A stretch of 64,000 bases of DNA from Neoceratodus forsteri (lineage: Eukaryota > Chordata > Ceratodontiformes > Ceratodontidae): positions 1,562,172,501 through 1,562,236,500 of the forward strand of contig CM057449.1 in the NCBI GenBank assembly GCA_016271365.2. Direction: 5' to 3'. The notes below the pieces were generated by a model. It searched no databases. It saw only the letters and a list, made by a program, of their open reading frames with translations, and was not told the DNA's origin. Below, one piece after another: positions 43,641-54,430 of the stretch (position 1 is the stretch's first letter; each line of letters begins with the position of its first letter). The position numbers were made by a program, and so were the translations under genes.

Positions 43641-44700
43641 TTTGCCCTTCACCTAGAGGCCTGCAAAACATCACTGCAGATGAATGGGTTCTCCAAATAA
43701 TCCAGAAGGGGCACACTCTGGAATTTACATCCATGCCTCTCCCCCCAAATTCAGTCTCATATCCAGAAGAACTTCTACCCATTCTCAGGGAGGACCTAAA
43801 TGCCCCGACTCAAAAATAAGCTGTTACACCTGCTCCCCTATCAGAACAACACAAGGGGTTGTACTCTCATTTTTTTTCTAGTGCCCAAGTGTACAGGGGA
43901 CCTACGCCCCATTCTGGACTTGAGACATTTGAATCTATTCATTCAGAAAAGAGTTTCTAGGTGGTCACGCTGGCCTCCATCCTTCCCATCCTGAAACAGG
44001 GGGACTGGCTTTGTGCCCTGGATATGAAGGATGCTTACTTGCATATCCCCCATCCCTCCTCCTCACCACCAGTTCCTCCAGCTTCACCTATTAGGACAAC
44101 ATTACCAGATTAGGGCTCTCCCCTTCGGGCTATCCTCTGCCCCGAGAGTCTTTACCAAATGTCTCGCAGTGGTAGCGGCCTCACTACGATGGCAAGGACA
44201 CTTCTCCTTCCCATATGTAGACAACTGGCTTATCAAGGCACCCTTCAAAAAAATGCCCTCCTATCATCCCTGTGGGCCACGCTTCAGCTATTCCAGTCTC
44301 TAGGGATAACCTTAAATTGGCAAAAATCCAACCCAATTCCTACCCAGAAACTCCAATACATAGGAGCTGTATTGGACACAGGCCTAGGCAAAGCCTTCCT
44401 CCTGGACGACAGACAAACAAGACTTCTGTCCCTCACCTCCCAGTTTCAGGAAGCACAACAGCTGTTGGTCAGACAATTACTTTGCCTCTTGGGACACATG
44501 GCGGCAGCCATTCCCACAGTTACTCAGGCAAGACTTCTCATGAGATGCATGCAATGGGTCCTGCACAAACAGTGGCAACAGAAAATGAGGACTTTTGACA
44601 CCCTTATAGAATTCACTCCTGCCCTTCGCGATGCCCTACAGTGGTGGACTCTCCATCACTGCCTCAATCCGGGGTCCCCTTCCAATCTCCTCCCCCCGCA
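43641..44700 (+). pseudogene. DIRS F reverse transcriptase, altered active site
   Basis: ITADEWVLQIIQKGHTLEF (43,670-43,728), FLVPKCTGDLRPILDLRHLN (43,876-43,935), GDWLCALDMKDAYLHIP (44,001-44,050), then frame 44,031-44,303: YQIRALPFGLSSAPRVFTKC, and the active site at 44,214 reads YVDNWL, so the second Asp is Asn. LGITLNWQKSNPIPTQKLQY, the thumb LCLLGHMAAAIPTV and DALQWWTLHHCL follow in 44,159-44,710. Inactive by the Asn change. Confidence 0.87.
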
Positions 44701-45080
44701 CAAATCCTAACTACAGACGTTTCCAGTCATGGGTGGGGAGCTCATTTCGGCTCCTACTGGACTCAAGGTCAGTGAGACACTGTCACGGCCTCTCTTCATA
44801 TCAGTCTTCTGGCGATGAGAGCTGTTCAGCTCACCCTCCAGGCTTTTCACCCTTACCTCATACCAGGCCCTGTCCTGATCCAGGCAGACAACACCTCTAT
44901 GGTATACTACCTCGACAAACAAGGAGGGACCAGATTCCTAAGTCTCTGCGAAGAAACCACTCAAGTTATGGGACATGGCCCTACAACTAAATCTCACACT
45001 AACAGACATCCCTCTACCAGGACATCACAATACTTTGGTGGACTCCCTCAGTCACCACTCTTGGAATCATGAGTGGACTC
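44701..45080 (+). pseudogene. DIRS F RNase H
   Basis: ILTTDVSSHGWGAHFGS (44,704-44,755), LLAMRAVQLTLQAF where NVLE has become LLAM (44,803-44,850, Glu lost), VLIQADNTSMVYYLDKQGG (44,873-44,930). The open frame 44,815-45,072 covers the second half. The loss of the Glu makes it catalytically doubtful. Confidence 0.82.
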
Positions 45081-45440
45081 TGCATCACGACATCCTGTAG
45101 ATCATCTTAAAGGCCTGGGGTACCCAGAGGATAAATCTCTTTGCCTCCCCAGAGAACCATTGCCTCCCCATATATTATTTCATTATCCCAAACAGAAAGG
45201 GATGGTCTACAGATGCCCGGTCCCGGAACTGAACAGGACCGTCTTATATGCTTCCTCCCCATACCCCTCATTCAAAGGACCTTGCTGAAATTACAGCTAA
45301 AACCAGCCACAATGATCCTCATTGCCCCATTCAGACTTCATCAAATTTGGTTTCCCCTACTACAACAACTGGCAGTGGCTGACCCAATTCCACTGCCCCT
45401 CCATCCAAACCTGTTGACCCAGCACAAAGGGACTCTGCTG
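45081..45440 (+). pseudogene. DIRS F methyltransferase-like linker
   Basis: INLFASPENHC-like coding (about 45,130-45,165), then CFLPIPLIQRTLLKLQL (45,248-45,300) and MILIAPFRLHQIWFPLLQQL (45,312-45,372), the conserved linker order. Open in the frame 45,141-45,701, which runs on into the YR. Confidence 0.7.
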
Positions 45441-46502
45441 CACCCCAATCTGAGGTCTCTGTATCCTTCACGCTTGGCTCCTGAGGACGCTTTCATAGCT
45501 CGCCTAACTGTCTACCCATCAGTGGTGGATATACTGCTGGAATCCTACAAACCATCCACCAGACAGAACTATAACTCCAAATGGACACGGTTTGCCTTTT
45601 GGGCAAACTCCAAATCCTTGGACCCTTTCTCCTGCCCTTTAATGCGTGTCCTTGACTACTTGTCCTCTCGTCTCAACAGGCTTGAGCTACTCCTCTATTA
45701 AAGTCCACCTTGCTTCCGTATCTGCCTTCCATGAACCTTTGGAAGGTAAACTACTCTCTCAACACCATCTAGCAAAAATGTTTTTAAGGGATATGTTACA
45801 CTTCAAACCCCTATCAAAGACCCGTTCCTCCATGTGACCTGAACTTTATACCAGAAAAATTGACCCTTGCTCCCTGTGGCATCCTGCGACCTCCACTTTC
45901 TAGCTTGGAAGACACTCTTTTTAGTAGCCGTTACTTCAGCTCGGCATATTTCAGAGCTGCTAGCACTAATGTGTAGAGAATCATACCTGGTTTTCCACAA
46001 GGACAGGGTCTCCCTGCATACCAACTCATCCTTCTTGCCCAAAGTGGTCTCAGAGTAGTCTCTAAACCAGTCAATCAAATTACCTGTCTTCTTTGCTGAG
46101 TACGAAAATCCAGGGGAGTGCCTGATGGATATCCACCGCATTCTCCAATACTACACATCACGTACCAAGTCTTCCAGGCAGACATCCCAACTTTTTGTGT
46201 CTATTGCCCAATCCAGAGAGGGCCTCCCCTTTACTAAACAAATCCTCTCTAACGGGCTAGCTCGCTGTATAACATTCTGTTATAACAAATGCAATAAACC
46301 ACTACCTGGTGCTGTCCACGCACACTCCACCAGCGCTATGGCCACTACAGCGGCTTGCTTTAAAGGGGTATCTATCACCGACATCTGCAATGCCACTACA
46401 TGATCCACAATACATACCTTCACAAAGCATTATAACCTGGACATTGTCTCTAAACACCGGACCTCTTTCGGCCATGCAGTCTTGAAGGATCTTCTCTTCT
46501 AA
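45441..46502 (+). pseudogene. DIRS F tyrosine recombinase
   Basis: YKPSTRQNYNSKWTRFAFW (45,546-45,602), LSYSSIKVHLASVSAFH (45,681-45,732), the frame 45,867-46,058 with LAWKTLFLVAVTSARHISELLAL (box-I second Arg is His), FHKDRVSLHTNSSFLPKVVSE, then 46,125-46,403 with MDIHRILQYYTSRT, HSTS in place of HSTR (46,323-46,334) and ITDICNATT. TIHTFTKHYNLDI carries the presumed Tyr. It ends with the stop at 46,500. Both active-site Arg positions are altered. Confidence 0.87.
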
Positions 46503-46519
46503 GGTTTCCACCCATCATT

Positions 46520-46945
46520 TCTTTACTGCTTGTGAATCATCCCAAGAGTATTACCTGCTGCAAGAGATACCCACAATGAAGATAGTACAGTTGCGTACAT
46601 ACCATAATGGTAGATCTTCGAGAGGTATGGTCCCTCCATTACCCTCCTTCTCTAGAAGAGCAACCTTACTCCCCCCACAAAAAAACAGGGTCCCAAGTTG
46701 TACATTGGTTTCCCTCAGTTTACGCTCCATGAGCTGATGCTGGTGGGAAACTGAGGATGCCTGGAGCCACCCACACCTTTATAGTCGTTCAGTTGATTAG
46801 GTCATCTTTGTGGGTGACCCCTAGGCAAACACTGCTGATGAGAAGCTGCCGTGCACAGGAGCACCCTCTAGCAAGGACCCAAGACTATTACCTGCTGCAA
46901 GAGATCCTCTCGAAGATCTACCATTACAGTAAGTACGCAACTGTA
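46520..46945 (+). repeat. DIRS F ICR and right ITR
   Basis: ICR 46,535-46,640: AGTATTACCTGCTGCAAGAG, core ACAGTTGCGTACATACCATA, then GGTAGATCTTCGAGAGG. The right ITR 46,752-46,945 pairs with the left ITR and ends GATCTACCATTACAGTAAG and TACGCAACTGTAC. The 110 bases between hold no gene. Confidence 0.87.
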
Positions 46946-47520
46946 CTTTTTTTTATATAAACAAGCAGGGAGAAACTCATTCCTACCCTCTGTCCAGGGA
47001 AGCAATGAGAGTTTGGTATTGGGCCACTGAGCACGATCTTTCAACTCTCAGCCATCCATGTTCTCATTGTCCAAAACGTTCTGGTGCATGCTCTAAGCCA
47101 CTCATGGTTCAGGGCTCACAAGTGGGAACATCTGTCCTCTGTGGCAGAAGACCTCTTTGACAGATGGGGTCAGCCAGAGTTGGACCTTTTGCATCCCCAC
47201 TCAATGCAAAACTGCCACATTTCTGCTTGCTAAATCCCAGGTGTGGAGTTTTCTGGTGAGTCACATTGTCCCTCTGCTGGACTGGGAGGTTTCTGTACAC
47301 CTTCCTTCCCTCCCTTCCTGGACCTTCAGTGGGTTCTAATCAAACTCAAGATGTAGGGGGACAATGATGATTCTCATTGCTCCCTTCTGGCCTCACCAGA
47401 TCCAGTTTCCCCTCCTACAGCACTGGCGGTGGAACCTCCTCTTTCCCTGTTCCTGTGCACTTGCTCTCCTAGGCTTGCTTTCCCAGGACCAAGGCACCCT
47501 GGTCCATCCGAACCTCAAGT
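46946..47520 (+). pseudogene. DIRS E RNase H end and methyltransferase-like linker
   Basis: INKQGETHSYPLSREAMRVWYW (46,957-47,020) continues E RNase H. A one-base insertion breaks the SAIHVP block near 47,050; VLVHALSHS stands for ADSLSR, with Asp lost. The linker has WGQPELDLLHP near 47,166, LDWEVSVHLPSLPS (47,277-47,320) and MMILIAPFWPHQIQFPLLQ (47,364-47,420). Confidence 0.82.
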
Positions 47521-47944
47521 CACTTCATCTACATGCATGGCTCCTGAAGACATAGCCATAGCAAGATCTGAGGTTTCCCCCAGAGTGGCTGATGTGTTGG
47601 TGGCGGCCAGGAAACCCTCCACCAGAGCCACATGTTCCATGAAATGGAAGCACTTTGCTGTATGGGCTGCTTTGCACCAGTTGGATTCTTTCACCTGCTC
47701 AGTGGATCAGGTCCTGGAGTACCTCCTGTCCCTCTCAAATTTGGGTTTGAGATGCTTTTCTATTAAAGTACATCTTTCTGCCATCTCTGCATACCATGTA
47801 ATTGTGGACGGGCACACAGTGGCCCAGCTTGATGTGTCTCATACTTTTCTGCGGGGAATACTGCACTTGAAACCCCCAATTTGGGACCTTGTCCCACTCT
47901 GGGATCTTAATTTTGTGTTAGAAAAGCTTGTGTTGTTTCCCTTT
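47521..47944 (+). pseudogene. DIRS E tyrosine recombinase, part 1
   Basis: AARKPSTRATCSMKWKHFAVW (47,606-47,668), DQVLEYLLSLSNLGLRCFSI (47,707-47,766), VHLSAISAYHVIVDGHTVAQ, FLRGILHLKPPIWDLVPLWD (47,848-47,908). The frame 47,429-47,974 is open and runs into the solo LTR, which starts at 47,945. Confidence 0.88.
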
Positions 47945-48639
47945 TGTCGTCGAGGCACAAGTCAGGAAGCATAGCAAAACCAGGAGCAGTTGTAGAATTC
48001 ACCAAAAATATTTATTTACACTAGCAGTAACACAAACAAATAAACTTGTGCAGTATAACTATTTACAAAGGCCATAAAAAATAAGTCCATCTGAGTTTTT
48101 TAATCTCTGTGTCCATCTTCTCTTTCAAGCAATTGCAGCTCAGCTCTTTTATAAGTCCTTCCAACACCCATTCTTAACAAGCATTCTGTTCTTGTATGTT
48201 TCAGGCAGGTGCAAGGCAGGAACACAGTGTGCCTGAGCTGAGGTCCCCTTTTCCACAGCTCTTCTGTAAAAGGTTTAAAAATTTGCACTCAGGTAATCTC
48301 TTGTGTTTCCAGTAGCTTTTTGCAATCATCTCAAAATATAATTATATACATTTCAACAGTAACACTATATATTTTCTAAACAAAGGGATCCCAATATGTT
48401 ACATTTCCACATAGTGATTTGCATATATTTTTATTTCAGCAGATATGCAAGGGAGAAAAAGACAGCAAGGGGAGACAGTGAGAGGCAAAGAATTGCGAGA
48501 CTGTTGGGGTGATCAAATCCCAGGTCTCAGAAAAATTTGGTTGCGAAACCAGACAGACAAATAGACAGGAAAGGACAGATCCTTGCATTTAAACACTTTC
48601 TATAACAATTGGGACAGGATCCTATTCCACCCTGTCACA
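47945..48639 (-). mobile_element. Solo LTR 1 in E YR, minus strand
   Basis: 695 bases with TGTCGTCG at the left and TGTCACA at the right edge, so on the minus strand it begins TGTGACAGGGTGG and ends in CA. It is flanked by a perfect 5-bp duplication CCTTT (47,940-47,944 and 48,640-48,644). Inverted TATAAAAG is at 48,146-48,153, with AATAAA-type signals further on (minus strand, near 48,010-48,020). No internal coding region, so this is a solo LTR left by LTR-LTR recombination. Its removal restores the YR reading. Confidence 0.88.
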
Positions 48640-49248
48640 CCTTTGAACTGTCCGTGTCTTGCGAGCTACACTTTCTGTCATGGAAAGTGTTGATTTTGGT
48701 TGCCGTTATTTCTGCTCAAAGGATTTCAGAGCTTCAGGCCCCCATGTGAAAGGAGCCTTATTTAGTTTTCCATAAAGACAGGGTGCCTTTGCATACCAGT
48801 CCTAAGTTTCTTCATAAGGTGGTGTCAGAGTTTACTTTGAATCAGTCCATCCACCTTCCTGTTTATTTCCTGGGGCATTCCAGTTAAGGGAGTATTGTTC
48901 CATACCGTAGCTGTTCATAGGATTCTGAGATACTATACACACACCAGACTAAGGACTCTAGTAAGTCCAGCCAGTTGTTTGTTTCATTTGCCCCTGGAAG
49001 AGAGGGCTCCCCAGTTTCCAGTGTCTAAGTGGTTGACAAATTGAATTTTTACTGTTACCGGAAGTTTGATAAGACACTTGCTGGGGCTGTCAAAGGCCAT
49101 TCCACAAGAGGCATGGCTGCCTCAGTAGCTTTCTTTCGCAACGTGTCTGCTGCTGACATGGTGCATTTCCTGGTTAAATAAAAATTGAATTTAATTTAAT
49201 TGAATTTGTGCGGCAGCCACCTGGAGTACTGTCCACACCTTTACCAAG
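48640..49248 (+). pseudogene. DIRS E tyrosine recombinase, part 2
   Basis: FELSVSCELHFLSWKVLILVAV (48,645-48,710), then ISAQRISELQ with box-I Arg (about 48,712-48,740), FHKDRVPLHTSPKFLHKVVSEF (48,760-48,835), the intact HxxR box HSTR (49,098-49,109), ADM and then CAAATWSTVHTFTK (49,208-49,248). A 47-base AT-rich insertion (49,161-49,207), flanked by GTGC repeats, splits the ADM-CAAATW block. A few stops. Confidence 0.82.
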
Positions 49249-50556
49249 TGTAAAGGTGTGGGAAATACAGATGGACACACGCACAAGATTTTTGGTGCAA
49301 CCCACTTTTTCTAAGTGGGATGTTTATTTTGTAATCATAAATAACAGCTTTTGCACCACATAAAGTAAAAATAAAACAATTAAAAGAAAAGACTTGTAAA
49401 TACTTTTCGCAATTTTCTCCTTAGTGCATCACAGGACTCTCCTAGTCCTTCACCTACACTCAGTCAGAAGACACTGACCCTATCTAACATCTGTCTGCTC
49501 AGGCAGTACTAGTTATACTCGCCCACATGGGTCAGGTGACCAAGCATCATCATGGCCCTTCATTTAATTAAATAACAGGCTAAAATGACTTAGTTACCCT
49601 TCTATAATGAAGAGAAGCTTTAGATAATAGAATGGACTTTCCCAGAAGGATTTTCCCCTTCTTAAAGGTGGAAAACTTTTCACTGGGACTTGAGTGACCG
49701 ACAGCTTTCTATAAAGGGCCACAAGGGGCTGATGTTCCCCTATACATGATATTTCATTCATTCCCCTGCTTCAGGTAAGGATAGACTTAATGTATTCCTT
49801 CTCCTTCAAGAAGTACATTTATTTAAAGCACATTGTGTTGCCAGAAAAATGTTTATTTTACCAACTTTTCAGTATTTTAGTCTGTAGGTTTTCACTAGCT
49901 ATGTTTATCTCTGGTGCAGCTAAGTAAAGTGCTTTACTAAGTAAAGGGCGATCGCTGTTTCTTACAATTAGGCTCTGGAACCTAATATGGCATAACTACA
50001 ACAGGGTTTCTTCTAATTTTTACCTATGCAACTACAGTTTAACAGCAGCGTAATGCATCCAATAGATAAACTGCAGCATTCAGTACTGGTTCTAACATTT
50101 TCATAGCAACAATATGGTTACAGAAAATAAAAAGGGAAAGGGGTTTGCCGCTTTGCAATAAATACTAATGTACAGGCTAGTCATGTAGGTATTTCTCTGC
50201 CTACACACTAAATAGCCACTGTATCCCTTTTGATTAGGGTGCTTCACTGTATACAATACATATCTTTCATTCTAGCTAAAGTAGCCAGCCATTCTATAGA
50301 GCTATAGCTATAACTGTTCTATTGGCCCATTCTGTCTGGGAGCTCGAGGTCTCTGGAAGTTGACCTCCATACATACAGACCCATGGAAGGAAGAAAGAAA
50401 GTTAAAGAGAAGCACAGAGTTTTGTTTGGAGGTGGCCTGCTTCCAGATGGAAAGAAAGGGTTAGCTTTATTAGATAAGAATATATATAGAGAGAGAGATT
50501 GCAATCTAATATACACAAGAGGTCCTACTACAGTGGCAGGGACACACCCTGTCACA
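49249..50556 (-). mobile_element. Solo LTR 2 in E YR, minus strand
   Basis: 1,308 bases. Left edge TGTAAAGG, right edge CACCCTGTCACA, with the 5-bp duplication CCAAG at 49,244-49,248 and 50,557-50,561. On the minus strand it begins TGTGACAGGGTGTG, like solo LTR 1, so the two may share a family. No gene is recognised inside; the two overlapping 100-126-codon frames near 50,320-50,760 cross its edge and look like chance. Removing it joins FTK to HYSLDI. Confidence 0.85.
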
Positions 50557-50636
50557 CCAAGCACTACAGTCTGGACATTGCCTCTAGGAGATGTGCCAGT
50601 TTCGGCCAGGTGGTTCTTCAAAGCCTTCTCTCCTAG
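50557..50636 (+). pseudogene. DIRS E tyrosine recombinase, C-terminal piece
   Basis: KHYSLDIASRRCASFGQVV (50,559-50,614) with the presumed nucleophile Tyr, then LQSLLS and a stop at about 50,636. It directly continues 49,248. Confidence 0.88.
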
Positions 50637-50679
50637 GCTGTCATATTACCTGCCCACTGCCTGTCTTGATTGCCTCAGT

Positions 50680-50912
50680 GATGAGAACTGCTTGGGACTC
50701 AGTCCTACTGGTTATAGCCTTCTGCAAGAGACACCCTTGAAGCAAGATATTACAGTTTCTTAAGAACTTACCATAACAGTAGATCTTCAAGACGATCTCT
50801 TGCAGCAGACTCTGCTTTTCCTTCCCTCCTTCTCCCTCTCTGTGTCTCGCTCCCCTTCCATCGGGATGCACCTTCTGCTCTCCTTTTGCTACCAGGTCAC
50901 CTCTGTGATCTT
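50680..50912 (+). repeat. DIRS E ICR and adjoining terminal sequence
   Basis: TGGTTATAGCCTTCTGCAAG is the inner half. The core is TTTCTTAAGAACTTACCATA. CAGTAGATCTTCAAGACG and CTTGCAGCAG are the outer halves. The rest up to the insertion of G at 50,913 is a pyrimidine-rich spacer with no gene; E resumes at 55,538. Confidence 0.85.
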
Positions 50913-51060
50913 ACTTCGACATGGCTCTTGCTGCAGGTAACACTGGCAAGACTGAAGGCACCAGGACCACACTGAAAACTTCTAGCTAGCATTCTGTAAT
51001 GGGGGACTGCCCCCCCAACATCAGCATGCTGACATCTGCCAATCCTATAAAAGGGGTGAT
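50913..51060 (+). repeat. Left ITR of DIRS G with TATA box
   Basis: Reverse complement of 55,363-55,500. Shared inverted blocks: AAAACTTCTAGCTA, ACACTGGCA-GACTGAAG and CCAATCCTATAAA. TATAAAAGG is at 51,046-51,054. Confidence 0.9.
51046..51054 (+). promoter_or_regulatory. TATA box of DIRS G
   Basis: TATAAAAGG at the inner edge of the left ITR, in the same place as in A and F. It is followed about 25 bases on by an ACAGTTCTTTCC-type sequence, close to the presumed RNA start shared with A, E and F (CAGTTCTTT). Confidence 0.6.
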
Positions 51061-51219
51061 CCGCAGCCACAGTTCTTTCCTGACGTCAACCTGTGCACAT
51101 AGGACCTTCACAGACACAAGCTTCAGTTGACTGTCATTTTTCTGACGTTTAACCCACGCTTTATTTTTGTTCTTTTTAGTTTTCAAAACATTGAGTTTTC
51201 AGTGTTTTTTTGCCTGAGT

Positions 51220-52665
51220 TTATGTCATGTTCTCTAGCCTTGTCTTCTGACCAGCCGACATAGCGCATCTACAGCAAGCAGATTCCCATTAAGGACGGTC
51301 ACTCCTCCTGCCTGCTCTGCTTATGCTCTGACCACGACAGTGAGGCCTGCCAGCACTGCCAGGACTTCATCCAGGCCACACAGAGATGTCACTTGAAGAC
51401 CTTAGAAAGCTACCTACTTAAACAGAAATTGTCAGTGATAGAGAAGGAGCTACAGGCCAAAGGTTCCTCTGCCTCCCGGTCTCAATCCTCTGGGGCTTCT
51501 TGTTCCCAGAAGGAGCAGAAATCGAGCAGGAAGCACAAGCACCAGGACCATCCCTGGTGAGCCTCTCGCTCGTGGTCACTCGCCAGACCAACAACCGCCT
51601 CTGGGTGTTTCTCCCGCAGGGGGTCAGCCCCTCCTGCCCTGTCAGCCCTTACCTCCTCCAGACTGCCAGTGGTCCAGCCGCCCTCCCTCATCTCTGTTTC
51701 GGGCTGCAGCTCTTCTGGGCAGCGGACATCATCCCATGCCTCTCAGGACCTTAGCATCCACGTGCTCTCAGCCAGGCAAACCATTGTCCCCCCCCAGCCA
51801 AGGCATTGCCTTCATCAGTCCTTGGCTCTGGGGCCAGCGCTAGTCCTTCCAGGCATCGCCCGGAGCAAGTGCTCTCCTCCTCCTCCTCTATGCAGGTGTT
51901 GCCTCTGCCCTTGCCTCAGGGGCCTTCTTCCCCACAGGTGCCACCCTCACTTTGGGGGCCAATATTGGCCTCTTCCCCAGACTGTTGCCAGCCTTCAACA
52001 CATAGGCCGGCACCGGCCATGCTTGCACTTCATCTGACGACTCCTCAACCATCATTGCCTCAACCTCAGCCAGCATCACAGCTGACACCTGCTGATCCTC
52101 CCCGGGATCCACAACCAGCACCAGATGGACCTACGTCAGTGTACTCCTATGCCAACTCCCCTGCCGTTGTCAGTACCCGTACCCTCCAGTCTATAATCCA
52201 CCTCCACCAGTGGATTATAATGCTCTTTTTACTGCTTGGTGGTCCTTCATCAGATGCTAGCACTCGCGTCGGCATATGATACTGTCTGCCTTCGAGCATG
52301 GGGTGGCGACAGGTATCTGTCTTCATCACCATTCGTGGCTTGGGTGTCTGACTTTGCATGTGATGTTCAAGCCAGTATCTAGGCTTCCCCTTTCAGAGGT
52401 TCCATCCTGTTTGGGGGTGTGCCCAAGACATCATCTCCCACCTCCAGGAGTCCGACAAAGTGCTTAGATTGGTTTATTCCCTCTACTGGACTCAGCCTTG
52501 GACTGCCCTGCATCAGTCCTTTCATCAGTCCTCTCACCAGCCAGGCAAGGGCCAGCAGGTGAAAGGCCCCTTTAAGTGCAAGGATCAAGCCCCTCCAGCT
52601 GCAGTGGCTGCTCCTCTGATCCCAAGGGCACTCACAGCCGTTCTGCCCACCCCCGGGTCCACTGC
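51220..52665 (+). pseudogene. DIRS G Gag-like protein, with internal loss
   Basis: Cys/His motif KQIPIKDGHSSCLLCLCSDHD, SEACQHC (51,276-51,360), then ESYLLKQKLSVIEKELQ. A Pro/Ser/Gln-rich middle (51,669-52,190). At about 52,270 the reading changes abruptly to the C-terminal FRGSILFG block (52,385-52,420), so the core is deleted. A basic tail runs to 52,660. Frames shift several times. Confidence 0.78.
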
Positions 52666-53735
52666 CTGACTTCTTGCCTGACACCGCCCCCCCAGCAGAG
52701 ATCTTGGGTGAAGCAGTTGGGGGTTGGTTCTCCCTTTACCTCAACGGGTGGCGAGCAGTGACCACAGACCAATGGGTGTTACAGCTTATCAAGCAGTCAG
52801 ACCCTGACATTTTTGGAACCTCCTCTGTTGCCCTCCCATTACCCTTCTTTTCACCTCTCTCTCATCTGGAAAGAGGTTCAAGCTCTCCTGCACAAGGGGG
52901 CCATATAGCATCCCTCCATCTCAGAGAGGAAGGGGGTTCTACTCCCTTCTTCCTCATCTCCAAGAAGACAGGGGATCTGAGGTTGATCCTGGATCTCAGC
53001 CACCTGAACCTGTACATAGAGTACAAACGTTTTGGGATGGTCACTCTCCAGTGACTGCTGCCCCTCCTTCACCAAGGGGACTGGCTCTGTTCCCTGAACA
53101 TGCAGGATGCCTACCTCCATATCCAGGTCTTCTTGGCCTGCCGCTGTTTCCTCCGTTTCTTTTTCCAGGAGGACTCTTTTCAGTTCTGGGTCCTTCCTTG
53201 TGGCCTTTAGTTGGCACCTCAGGTTTTTACCAAGTGCCTGGTGGTGGCCGCAGCTCTGAGATTTTTATGCATTCCCATACCTGGATGACTGGCTGCTGAC
53301 AGCCCCATCCAGGGATCTATTACTGCGCTCTTGGAATGTACCTTTTCGGCTCTTCCAGGTCTTGGGAATTACAATTGATCTGCCAAAGTCTTGTCTCTTT
53401 CCGTGCCAGTGCCTCCCATATATTGGGGCGGGCCTGGACTCTTCCCAGGGAAGAACGCTTAATGGAGCAGACCTGTCTAGTCTTCTCTAGTCGTCAGATC
53501 CCGGCCAGAGCATTCCTCCATTTGTTGGGGCACATGGCGGCAGCCATAACCATGATTTCCCTGGTCAGCTTTCATATGAGGGTTCCCCAATGGACCCTGT
53601 GGGTACAATGGGACTAGCGCACCAATGACCTGGATCAGCTGGTCATGGTCTCCGATCTAGTGAGGAGGACTTTTGAGTGGTGGTAGCACCATGCCAATCT
53701 CCTGAAAGGGGTCGCCTTTCGGGCTGTGCCCCCTT
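52666..53735 (+). pseudogene. DIRS G reverse transcriptase
   Basis: AVTTDQWVLQLIKQSDPDIF (52,757-52,816), FFLISKKTGDLRLILDLSHLN (52,948-53,012), YIEYKRFGMVTLQ followed by a stop, GDWLCSLNMQDAYLHIQV (53,079-53,130), then APQVFTKCLVVAA (53,215-53,255). The active site YLDDWLL at 53,278 is intact in DNA but reached through a frame change. The thumb HLLGHMAAAITMISLVSFHMR is in the open frame 53,336-53,617. Confidence 0.85.
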
Positions 53736-54430
53736 AACAGATCCTAATGACAGATGCCTCAAGTCTCTGCTGGGGTGCTTACTTGGCCAACCACCAGACC
53801 CAAGGATCCTAGTCTGAAGCAGAGCAACATCTCCACGTCAATGTGCTAGAGGTATAGACAGTCCTTTTGCTCTGCAGGCCTTCCAGACCCAAATTCTTCC
53901 CAGCTCACTGCTAGTGCAGACAGATAATATGTCCGTAGTTTATTACATCAGCAAGCAGGGGGGCACTCATTCTTATCCCTTTTGTCGAGAAACAATGAGA
54001 ATCTGGGACTGGGCCATCGAGCACAGCCTAGAACTCTCGGCTATCCATGTTCCAGGTGCCCAAAACATCCTGTTCGACAGTCTCAGCTAGTCCAGGTTGA
54101 GGGCTCACGAGTGGGAACAGTTATCCTCAGTGGTCAAAGATCTCTTCAACAGGTGGGGTCACCCAGTGTTGGACCTTTTTGTGTCCCCAATTAATGGAAA
54201 ACTGCCACTTTTCTGCTCGCTGCATCCAGGGCCTGGAGTTTTCTGTCTCAAAGCATTGTCCCTCTCCTGTATGCCTTCCCTCCCTTTCTGCTTCTGCAGA
54301 GGGTTCTTCTCAAGCTTCAGTCAAAGGGGGCAGAGATGATCCTCATAGTCCCCTCTTGGCCATATCAGATTTGGTTCTCCCTGCTCCAGCAGCTGGCAGT
54401 GGAACCTCCGGTACCCTCGCCCCTCTGCAT
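53736..54430 (+). pseudogene. DIRS G RNase H and linker
   Basis: ILMTDASSLCWGAYLA (53,743-53,790), HVNVLEV followed by a stop (53,837-53,858), LVQTDNMSVVYYISKQGG (53,911-53,965), AIHVPGAQNILFDSLS (54,040-54,088; the ADSLSR block keeps Asp). The linker shows LDLFVSPINGKLPLFC (54,170-54,218), CMPSLPF-type and MILIVPSWPYQIWFSLLQQL (54,336-54,395). Confidence 0.82.

Larger units (their letters stand above)
41241..46945 (+). mobile_element. DIRS retrotransposon F, inserted in E RNase H
   Basis: A complete DIRS of 5.7 kb with ITRs, TATA box, gag, RT, RNase H, linker, YR and ICR. Removing it rejoins the E RNase H frame (DNMCVDF to INKQGG). Active sites have drifted (YVDN in RT, RH for RR and HSTS for HSTR in YR). 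Confidence 0.92.

Noticed and set aside
50319..50763. Frames of 100 and 126 codons near the end of solo LTR 2
   Set aside because: One crosses the LTR edge into DIRS YR and ICR sequence; neither has a recognisable motif.
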